This document shows positions 1-4,640 of a DNA stretch of 5,152 nucleotides, in pieces. Under the pieces are notes generated by a model. The model was given only the letters and a program-made list of their open reading frames with translations. It had not been told where the DNA came from and made no database searches. Both the position numbers and the translations under genes were made by a program. The stretch is taken from positions 1-5,152 of the forward strand of contig CANQHW010000082.1 in NCBI GenBank assembly GCA_947623855.1, given 5' to 3'. Position 1 is the stretch's first letter. Each line of letters opens with the position of its first letter. The stretch comes from an uncultured Bacilli bacterium. Lineage in GTDB: Bacteria; Bacillota_I; Bacilli_A; RF39; UBA660.

Positions 1-76
1 ACCAATAAACATTTCCTTCTTCATCGATATGTTTAATATCCTCAAATATTTTTTCATTATAATTTTCTATATTCAT
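1..76 (-). CDS. dinD: DinD-like DNA-damage-inducible protein, N-terminal fragment
   Basis: Only the first 25 codons are inside the window; the gene runs off the left edge. The start is the ATG at 74-76, preceded by a good ribosome binding site (GGGAGG read on the minus strand, 84-89) at 7 bases. The fragment contains FEDIKHIDEEGNVYW, which matches the way DinD-type proteins begin (E. coli DinD has a similar FEEIKLINANGAEQW segment, followed by SAR and a KilA/BRO-like DNA-binding region). In E. coli DinD is SOS-induced and has been linked to RecA; the role here is inferred. Independent support comes from the promoter, which contains a LexA-box-like palindrome. A different BRO/KilA-N or Fic-associated protein with the same N-terminal motif is possible, because the rest of the protein cannot be seen. 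Confidence 0.72.
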   Translation of the reverse strand, partial: MNIENYNEKIFEDIKHIDEEGNVYW

Positions 77-127
77 AAATATACCTCCCATCTATAGAAA
101 ATTTTAATTTATTTATTGCATACCATA

Positions 128-157
128 ATTATACTGCTGCAAACTTTAGTTCGTCAA
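128..157 (-). promoter_or_regulatory. Sigma-A promoter of the dinD-like gene
   Basis: Read on the minus strand, TTGACG (152-157) is followed after 18 bases by a perfect TATAAT (128-133). Transcription would start near 120, giving a leader of about 45 bases before the ATG at 76. It lies between the terminator of the upstream gene and the dinD-like start, so the gene is probably its own transcription unit. Confidence 0.85.
140..153. promoter_or_regulatory. LexA (SOS) operator in the dinD-like promoter
   Basis: On the minus strand the sequence is CGAAC TAAA GTTTG, an interrupted palindrome. It fits the Gram-positive LexA/DinR core GAAC-N4-GTTY, and only one base breaks perfect CGAAC/GTTCG symmetry. 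It overlaps the last two bases of the -35 box and otherwise lies in the spacer, a position where bound LexA would block RNA polymerase. The match between this site and the protein family of the downstream gene makes chance unlikely. The two positions flanking the inner half-sites do not follow the RNRY preference of the B. subtilis consensus, so binding may be moderate. Confidence 0.75.
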
Positions 158-166
158 GAAAAATAT

Positions 167-194
167 AAAAAATTTTCTACTTTTTAAGTAGAAA
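167..194 (-). terminator. Intrinsic terminator of the trmB / 314-aa gene unit
   Basis: A perfect 9-bp stem (174-182 with 186-194) closes a 3-base loop. On the minus strand it is followed by one A and then six T (167-172), with more T further on. It begins about 10 bases after the stop codon of the 314-residue gene. The stem is AT-rich, so it may be leaky. A T-run also lies on the plus side, but four bases away from the stem, so the main direction is minus. Confidence 0.8.
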
Positions 195-203
195 GAATAT
201 TTT

Positions 204-1148
204 TTAATCACTATCATTTAATCTTTTTAAATATTGATCTTTTTCTTTAGCAATTACATCATAAGTAACTAAAGGATTATCATCAATAATACCTTGCTTA
301 TATTTTTCTTGTAATATTTTTAATTTACCAAGCCCCTTATTTAATTCTTCTAAAACTTGTTTTAAATCTTGTTTCCCCGTTACTCTTTTTAAATTATAAA
401 TATTTTCATATAATGTTTTATAAATTTTGTCCATTTCTTCTAACGGTAAATCTAATTTTAATATATCATCCATATCACTTCGATATTGTCTATTAATCTT
501 ACTATCTATTATTTTTCTAACTACATCATAAGTATTTTCCTTACTTAAATCTTTAGGTAAACACCTCTCCTCAAAATCTAAACTATTTACTTTTATTTCT
601 CGACACGATAGATAATCATTAACTATACATATCTTCATTACATAATGTGTCCCTTTTGTTTTATACCTATCTTTAGTATAATCTGGTAAACCCACCATAT
701 TCTCCATAAAATAAAATTCATCCGCAAGAGAGTTTATTTCTCCTCTAATCTCCGTAAAAGTATCTTTCGTAAACATAATAGTTTCAATTCCTAAAGCTTT
801 AATTTTTTCTAATAATCCTAAAATTTTATCTAAATTACTTTTATGTTCTACTAAATATTTATAGAAAAAATCTAAATCATATAAATTATCTTTAGCTGCT
901 ACATAAGATAAAAATAAAGTTATAGGACAACTTCCTCTATTAATAATATCTATTACTTTTTGATATTTTTGATAAAAATTCTTAGCATCTTTATATCCTA
1001 AAACATATTTATCATCCGCAAGTGCACTTATTATAAAAAAGATATTATAATTTTTCTTTTCTACTAAAACTCTTAAATCTCTCCTAAATTCTTCAAACTC
1101 CTCTAAAACATCTCCTAAAGTAATTAACACATTAGTTCTAATTCGCAT
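204..1148 (-). CDS. Conserved-looking hypothetical protein, 314 aa, cotranscribed with trmB
   Basis: I do not recognise this protein. It is a soluble, charged 314-residue product with no signal peptide, no membrane segment and no metal-binding cysteine pattern. The N-terminal third mixes hydrophobic strands (NVLITL at 6-11, NIFFIISAL at 35-43, PITLFLSYVAA at 75-85) with helical stretches. The middle has a helix-strand unit (about 103-127, ending IETIMFT) and YVMKICIVNDYL at 169-180. The C-terminal 90 residues are Lys/Glu/Leu-rich and look helical, possibly coiled coil (about 235-285). The ATG start has an AGGAGG site (minus strand, 1159-1164) at 10 bases and lies 17 bases after the trmB stop, so the two form one operon. 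The first four residues, MRIR, are the same as in TrmB. A link to tRNA modification is possible from position only. Stop is TAA, followed by a terminator. Confidence 0.85.
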   Translation of the reverse strand: MRIRTNVLITLGDVLEEFEEFRRDLRVLVEKKNYNIFFIISALADDKYVLGYKDAKNFYQKYQKVIDIINRGSCPITLFLSYVAAKDNLYDLDFFYKYLVEHKSNLDKILGLLEKIKALGIETIMFTKDTFTEIRGEINSLADEFYFMENMVGLPDYTKDRYKTKGTHYVMKICIVNDYLSCREIKVNSLDFEERCLPKDLSKENTYDVVRKIIDSKINRQYRSDMDDILKLDLPLEEMDKIYKTLYENIYNLKRVTGKQDLKQVLEELNKGLGKLKILQEKYKQGIIDDNPLVTYDVIAKEKDQYLKRLNDSD

Positions 1149-1150
1149 TT
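1136..1150. repeat. 15-bp direct repeat at a gene start (copy 1)
   Basis: Minus strand AAATGCGAATTAGAA covers the start codon and MRIR codons of the 314-residue gene. An identical copy (1783-1797) covers the start of trmB. The repeat is too short to prove duplication, because MRxR is normal for TrmB. Confidence 0.55.
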
Positions 1151-1165
1151 TCTAAAAACCTCCTA

Positions 1166-1795
1166 CTATTTATCTATCACTTTAACTGCTTCTAAATAAT
1201 TAATATATTCTTTATCCTTAAACTTCCTTTGATATTCCGTTCTCGGACTTATAATCTCACTATGTTCTAAATCTAAACTTACATTTTTTAAAGTATACCC
1301 ATACTCACTTAAACTCGTTAAAGAATATGCAAATAACCCTTTATTATCCGTTTTCATAATAATATGAGGATTCCCAGTAAAAATATTATCATATAAACTT
1401 AGAAAGTTAAAAGATGTAAGACGTCTTTTTTCTTGTCTTTTCTTAGGCCAAGGATCACTAAAATTTAAATATAACGTATCAATCTCTTTACCAATCACAT
1501 CTAAAATATTTCGCGCATCCATTACTAGTATTTTAACATTTGAAACATCTTCTAACTTTTGACAAGCCCTACATACTATCGAATCATATCTTTCTATTCC
1601 AATAAAATTAATATTAGGATATAACTTACTCATAGCAAGGAGGAAATCTCCTTTACCCATCCCTATTTCTAAATGAATGGGTTTATTATTACCAAATAAA
1701 GTAGATAATTTACCTTTATAATTACTAGCATCTTTAACAATAATTTTACTATTATCTAATATTTCTTTTGCATTTTTAACATTTCTAATTCGCAT
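1166..1795 (-). CDS. trmB: tRNA (guanine-N7)-methyltransferase TrmB
   Basis: The enzyme uses S-adenosylmethionine to make 7-methylguanosine at position 46 in the variable loop of tRNAs, in the cytoplasm. At 209 residues it has the normal length for a bacterial TrmB. Visible motifs are the SAM-binding loop LEIGMGKGDFL (42-52), the acidic end of strand 2 in IGIER (65-69), MDAR (92-95), the family signature FSDPWPKKR (112-120) followed by KRRL, KTD (148-150), and PRTEYQRKF (184-192). Small departures are QEKRR where HxKRR is common, and TEYQ where TEYE is common; the catalytic Asp in SDPWPKKR is kept. The start at 1793-1795 gives the family-typical MRIRN beginning, but its ribosome binding site (GTGAG/GTGA) is weak. 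No convincing own promoter lies between it and the divergent gene at 1850, so transcription may come from further upstream. The stop TAG directly precedes the AGGAGG of the next gene. Confidence 0.96.
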   Translation of the reverse strand: MRIRNVKNAKEILDNSKIIVKDASNYKGKLSTLFGNNKPIHLEIGMGKGDFLLAMSKLYPNINFIGIERYDSIVCRACQKLEDVSNVKILVMDARNILDVIGKEIDTLYLNFSDPWPKKRQEKRRLTSFNFLSLYDNIFTGNPHIIMKTDNKGLFAYSLTSLSEYGYTLKNVSLDLEHSEIISPRTEYQRKFKDKEYINYLEAVKVIDK

Positions 1796-1797
1796 TT
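1783..1797. repeat. 15-bp direct repeat at a gene start (copy 2)
   Basis: This is the second copy of AAATGCGAATTAGAA (minus strand), at the trmB start. See the copy at 1136-1150. The surrounding sequences on both sides differ. Confidence 0.55.
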
Positions 1798-1799
1798 AT

Positions 1800-1828
1800 T
1801 TCACACTCACTTTTTTAAAACATATACT
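1800..1828 (+). promoter_or_regulatory. Sigma-A-like promoter of the plus-strand coiled-coil gene
   Basis: TTCACA (1800-1805) and TATACT (1823-1828) are separated by 17 bases; each box differs by one base from consensus. Transcription would begin near 1835, leaving a very short leader that starts almost at the AGGAGG site (1837-1842). The -35 box lies five bases from the trmB start codon. CATATACT here also resembles a sporulation sigma-E -10 box, but I see no matching -35. Confidence 0.55.
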
Positions 1829-1849
1829 TAATATAGAGGAGGAATAAAG

Positions 1850-2161
1850 ATGAGAAAAGACCGTAATACTTTCTTCCAAGGTTCTAGTATGACTGAATCT
1901 TATATGCCCAATATGGTTCCCAACCAAGTAAATTATAATATGCCTGGATATCCCGGACCATATCAACAAACTGAATCCCATCAATCTTTTTATACCGGTG
2001 CAGCCCCTACTAACTTTAATAATAATTCTAACTATACTGATTTAGAAAATCGTATTTCTAAATTAGAAAGAGAAATTAATCGTCTTAATAATCGTCTCAG
2101 TAAATTAGAAAGTAATAATAATATTACCACCGAATATAATACCAATATGTATATGGTTTAA
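1850..2161 (+). CDS. Asn/Tyr/Pro-rich coiled-coil protein, possibly spore-coat or envelope
   Basis: This is the only plus-strand gene: 103 residues, ATG start, strong AGGAGG (1837-1842) at 7 bases. I cannot name a family. Residues 1-62 are low-complexity and probably unfolded, rich in Asn, Tyr, Pro, Met, Gln and Ser, with MPGYPGPYQQ at 31-40 and no Cys. Residues 63-88 form a textbook short coiled coil: L65, I69, L72, I76, L79, L83 and L86 are spaced 4-3-4-3-4-3, with Lys/Glu/Arg/Asn between. The tail (89-103) is Asn/Thr-rich and ends MYMV. There is no signal peptide or membrane segment. This layout resembles small coat-type structural proteins of Firmicutes spores, and Cse60-like and SpoVB-family genes lie nearby, but that role is inference. 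The stop TAA overlaps the stop of the convergent flippase gene in TTAA. A reading frame on the other strand here is shorter and lacks such features. Confidence 0.88.
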   Translation: MRKDRNTFFQGSSMTESYMPNMVPNQVNYNMPGYPGPYQQTESHQSFYTGAAPTNFNNNSNYTDLENRISKLEREINRLNNRLSKLESNNNITTEYNTNMYMV

Positions 2162-3795
2162 TTCTTACTCTTCGGAGTAAGTTTTCTTTTTATTTTATCT
2201 AAATATCCTTTCCCTAATATTTCCTCTATTAAACCCATTTTATAGGAAGTTACAAAGAAAACACTCGCTCCAATGATAGTTATTAAAGCTACATATAAAA
2301 CATTAATTAATTTATTAACAGTAGTTATTGGTATTAAAAGTCTTATCGCTAAAATAACTATTAACATTAATATATTAGGAACTAAACATTTTAAGAAAAC
2401 CTTAAAAGTATTACCATATTCTACCTTGTTCTTTCGTAAAGAATATAAAGCAATAAACGAAGATAATAAATAACCCACTATTGTTCCAATAACTGCTCCA
2501 TAAAAAGGTGGTATAAAAGAAGTCTTACTAAATAAATACATTAAAGAAATATTTAACCCTAAATTAACCGTAAATCCAATAAGTGCAGAAATATATACTA
2601 ATTTATATTTACTTAAACTTTGCAAAGTAGAACTTGTAACCATATAGAAATTTAATGCCACACTCGCCCATACACTAATTGCTAAAACTAACGTCCCCGT
2701 AGCATTAGAACCATAAAATATTGTCCAAACTGGTTTAGCTAATACCGTAAGTCCAATCCCCATTGGTAAAGAAATAAAAATAATCATTTGTAAAGCTTTA
2801 TTAATTTTATTGGATACTTCATCCCATTTTTTTAATGTAAAAGCCTTAACAACCGAAGGAATTAAACTCACCGTCATCCCCATTGCCACACTTGTAATAA
2901 CCATACCAATCTTTGGAGCCCACGTTGTAATTGAAGTCGCAATATATTCAACATCTGTCCCTTTAAATCCTAAAAAATCTAACATCCGTAACACACTTAA
3001 CATATCCGTAAATCCATAAATACTTGCAATCGTATTAATAATAATAAATGGTACTGCATAATTAAATAATTTTTTTAATATTTCTTTATCACTAACTTTA
3101 TCTTTCTTTTTAGTTTCGGTAAGACCCAGTTCTTTTTCTTCGCCTTTCATCCGATAAAGAACATACCCATAAGCAAAAAGGCCACCTACAAAAGCTCCTA
3201 AAACCGCAATTTTTACTCCAATCCGATAATCAGTATGTAAAACCCCAATACTTACATAACTACCAATTAAAATCACCGCAATTCTTACTATTTGTTCAAT
3301 AATATTACTTACCGAAGAAACATTTATAATATTATGTCCTTGTAAAAAACCTTTTGCAATACTATAAAAAGGAACTACTAATATCGCTAAAGAAATAAGT
3401 CTTATAACACTAGCTACATCTCTATAAGTATTCCCTCCTTGTAAATTACCAATAATTAATTTACCTATCGGTTCTGCAAATACAAACAATAAAATAAATA
3501 TTCCTAATGCTATAATACTAATAACCTTTTTACTTAATTTATAAGCTCTTATTTTAGCTTCTTCCATCCCTAAAGTATGATACTCCCCAATTAACTTACT
3601 AATCGCAAAAGGAATACCTGCTGTTGATATATCTAAAAACATTACATAAATACCATAAGCATATGCATATAAAGCACTACCATTCTTCCCTATGATCGCA
3701 TAAAAAGGAATAACATATAACATCCCTAATAATTTAACTATAAATACTGATAAGGTTGCAATAATAGTACCTTCTACAAATGACGACTTCTTCAT
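2158..3795 (-). CDS. MurJ/SpoVB (YtgP)-family lipid flippase
   Basis: This is a polytopic membrane protein of the MOP exporter superfamily, in the group that holds MurJ, YtgP and SpoVB, which move lipid II or related wall precursors across the membrane. About 545 residues match YtgP (about 544), and roughly 14 hydrophobic segments are visible. Family features in 545-residue numbering are an N-terminal KKSSFVEGTIIATLSVFIVK, GIPFAISKLIGEY (60-72), GFLQGHNIINVSSVS (149-163) with EQIVRI (167-172), LIPSVVKAF (311-319), IFYGSN (359-364), and YKMGLIEEILGKG (518-530) at the C-terminus. I chose the ATG at 3793-3795: homologues start there, and GAGTGG lies 6 bases upstream. An earlier ATG (3817-3819, 553 residues) has no ribosome binding site and overlaps the Cse60-like gene, though coupled translation could use it. 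I cannot decide between housekeeping MurJ and sporulation SpoVB. Its stop overlaps that of the convergent gene. Confidence 0.93.
   Translation of the reverse strand: MKKSSFVEGTIIATLSVFIVKLLGMLYVIPFYAIIGKNGSALYAYAYGIYVMFLDISTAGIPFAISKLIGEYHTLGMEEAKIRAYKLSKKVISIIALGIFILLFVFAEPIGKLIIGNLQGGNTYRDVASVIRLISLAILVVPFYSIAKGFLQGHNIINVSSVSNIIEQIVRIAVILIGSYVSIGVLHTDYRIGVKIAVLGAFVGGLFAYGYVLYRMKGEEKELGLTETKKKDKVSDKEILKKLFNYAVPFIIINTIASIYGFTDMLSVLRMLDFLGFKGTDVEYIATSITTWAPKIGMVITSVAMGMTVSLIPSVVKAFTLKKWDEVSNKINKALQMIIFISLPMGIGLTVLAKPVWTIFYGSNATGTLVLAISVWASVALNFYMVTSSTLQSLSKYKLVYISALIGFTVNLGLNISLMYLFSKTSFIPPFYGAVIGTIVGYLLSSFIALYSLRKNKVEYGNTFKVFLKCLVPNILMLIVILAIRLLIPITTVNKLINVLYVALITIIGASVFFVTSYKMGLIEEILGKGYLDKIKRKLTPKSKN
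2164..2196 (+). terminator. C(UUCG)G intrinsic terminator of the plus-strand gene
   Basis: A perfect 7-bp stem CTTACTC/GAGTAAG (2164-2170 with 2175-2181) is capped by TTCG, giving the very stable C(UUCG)G tetraloop. It is followed by TTTTCTTTTTATTTT (2182-2196). It starts two bases after the stop codon. The hairpin lies wholly inside the last codons (KLTPKSK) of the convergent flippase gene. On the minus strand the hairpin has no T-run after it, so it should act only for plus-strand transcripts. Confidence 0.9.
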
Positions 3796-3805
3796 CTTTA
3801 ACCAC

Positions 3806-3982
3806 TCATTTACTTTCATACATTATAAGTGCACTAAAACAAAATAATTGGTCTTCCCCAAATAACGCTATAGACACTTGATACTTGATATCAATTATAT
3901 CACATTTAGAACTTAAGATAAACTCATTTATTTTAGATTCTAATTCTTTCTCATGATTACAATCAAAAACCTTAACGCGCAC
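3806..3982 (-). CDS. Cse60-like small protein (sporulation protein Cse60 family)
   Basis: The product is 58 residues with an alpha/beta look: strand RVKVFD (2-7), helix EKELESKINEFI (11-22), then DIIDIKYQVSIAL (28-40) and QLFCFSALIMY (45-55). The HEKELE..INEF, DIKYQ and FSAxIxY signatures fit Cse60, a small Firmicute protein named for sigma-E-dependent expression in B. subtilis; its biochemical role is unknown. The start is GTG at 3980-3982, placed 8 bases after GAGGTGA (3991-3997), and it gives the family-like beginning MRVKVFD. A GTG four codons earlier lies inside that ribosome binding site and is unlikely. Stop is TGA. The flippase gene begins 10 bases later, so the two are probably one operon. 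The promoter looks like sigma-A, so strict sporulation control is not evident. The family is also found in non-spore-formers, so it does not prove sporulation. Confidence 0.78.
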   Translation of the reverse strand: MRVKVFDCNHEKELESKINEFILSSKCDIIDIKYQVSIALFGEDQLFCFSALIMYESK

Positions 3983-3990
3983 TATCTTTT

Positions 3991-3997
3991 TCACCTC
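3991..3997 (-). promoter_or_regulatory. Ribosome binding site that fixes the Cse60-like start
   Basis: Minus strand GAGGTGA is an excellent match to the 3' end of 16S rRNA. It lies 8 bases upstream of the GTG at 3980-3982. The competing GTG at 3992-3994 lies within this site and cannot use it. Confidence 0.75.
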
Positions 3998-4008
3998 ATA
4001 AAAAAGAT

Positions 4009-4036
4009 ATCATATAAAAAAAGCATAATCTGTCAA
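4009..4036 (-). promoter_or_regulatory. Strong sigma-A promoter of the Cse60-like / flippase operon
   Basis: On the minus strand a perfect TTGACA (4031-4036) is followed after 16 bases by TATGAT (4009-4014), one base from consensus. Transcription would start near 4002, about 20 bases before the GTG start. The T-run of the preceding terminator runs directly into the TTGACA. Confidence 0.85.
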
Positions 4037-4063
4037 AAAAAAGAATATGTTAAACATACTCTT
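4035..4063 (-). terminator. Intrinsic terminator of the DUF3592 gene, with the stop codon in its loop
   Basis: On the minus strand a 9-bp stem (4055-4063 with 4041-4049, one G-U pair) closes a 5-base loop TTTAA that holds the stop codon TAA. The ascending arm is coding (last codons for EEYV). Eight T (4035-4042) follow, partly within the stem. The stem is AT-rich, so termination may be partial. Confidence 0.75.
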
Positions 4064-4565
4064 CCCCATTCTTCCCACTAATAATACTTTTAATAATTAT
4101 TATAGCTCCTGCTAAAGCAAAAACTCCTCCTATAATAACTCCCATTAAAGGACTTCCTTCATCGCCATAAATAATATCTTGCGGATTATCCGGATTATAA
4201 TAAATAGTTATAGGAGTTATCACACTAGGAATACTATCTACAAAACTACTATCCTTCTTTGTATACTTTACTCCCTTTACTTCATATTCAATAACTCTCC
4301 ACCATCTTTGATCTTCATCGCCATAATAACTAGACTGCGTATATGGATGATCAAACTCATCAACATAAGTTACCACATCCGCTTGTATTTTAATAAAATT
4401 TTCTTTCTTTTCCTTATAAGGTTCTATTTGTTTAAAACACATAGCACCCACTATTCCTCCCATAATTAAAAAAAATAATCCAAAAATAACTCCTTGCCAT
4501 GGTTTTAACTTAGTTTCTCTTCTATCTACCACTCTAACTCCCTTACTATTAAAATTTATATGCAT
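4050..4565 (-). CDS. DUF3592-like two-pass membrane protein
   Basis: The product has 171 residues: a basic N-terminus, a first membrane helix at about 25-45 (GVIFGLFFLIMGGIVGAMCF), an extracytoplasmic-looking domain at about 46-138, a second membrane helix at about 139-160, and a short charged tail. The domain between the helices has EYEVKGVKYTKKDSS (93-107) and ITIYYNPDNPQDIIY (119-133), typical of the DUF3592 group, where a beta-rich domain lies between two helices; function is unknown. The Met start at 4563-4565 has AAGGAG six bases upstream (minus strand, 4572-4577). I see no convincing promoter in the short gap after the leuS terminator; TATATA near 4587 is the only -10 candidate and lacks a -35, so read-through from leuS is possible. 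It has its own terminator and is probably unrelated in job to its neighbours. Confidence 0.82.
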   Translation of the reverse strand: MHINFNSKGVRVVDRRETKLKPWQGVIFGLFFLIMGGIVGAMCFKQIEPYKEKKENFIKIQADVVTYVDEFDHPYTQSSYYGDEDQRWWRVIEYEVKGVKYTKKDSSFVDSIPSVITPITIYYNPDNPQDIIYGDEGSPLMGVIIGGVFALAGAIIIIKSIISGKNGEEYV

Positions 4566-4604
4566 ATAAAACTCCTTCTATCTTTATATAAGAATACCAT
4601 ATCT

Positions 4605-4638
4605 AAAAAACTTTTGGTTGTATTTTAACCAAAAGTTT
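4605..4638 (-). terminator. Intrinsic terminator of leuS
   Basis: A perfect 12-bp stem (4608-4619 with 4627-4638) has a 7-base loop, with GGTT/AACC at the top. On the minus strand the hairpin ends in TTT, continued by three more T at 4605-4607. It starts two bases after the leuS stop codon at 4641-4643. Confidence 0.9.
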
Positions 4639-4640
4639 CT

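Noticed and set aside
1821..1829. CATATACT as a sigma-E or sigma-K type -10 box for the coiled-coil gene
   Set aside because: It differs from consensus and no matching sporulation -35 is visible at the right distance; the sigma-A reading with TTCACA at 17 bases is better.
1796..1984. Open frame on the minus strand opposite the coiled-coil gene, in front of trmB
   Set aside because: It is shorter, lies antisense to a gene with a strong ribosome binding site and clear coiled coil, and has no family features or good ribosome binding site.
2049..2076. AT-rich inverted repeat TTTCT/AGAAA as a minus-strand terminator after the flippase
   Set aside because: The stem has only five AT-rich pairs and no adequate T-run on the minus strand; it lies in the heptad-coding region, whose repeated codons explain it.
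2273..3019. Plus-strand open frames at 2273-2473 and 2810-3019
   Set aside because: Both are shadows of the flippase coding sequence on the other strand, with no ribosome binding sites and no recognisable motifs.
3806..3808. Use of TGA as tryptophan (mycoplasma-type code)
   Set aside because: TGA ends the Cse60-like gene at the expected length, and Trp is TGG in TrmB, LeuRS and the DUF3592 protein.
3828..3835. AGTGCACT palindrome just before the flippase gene
   Set aside because: It is a short 8-base palindrome inside the Cse60-like coding sequence, without repeats or a promoter nearby; it is likely chance.
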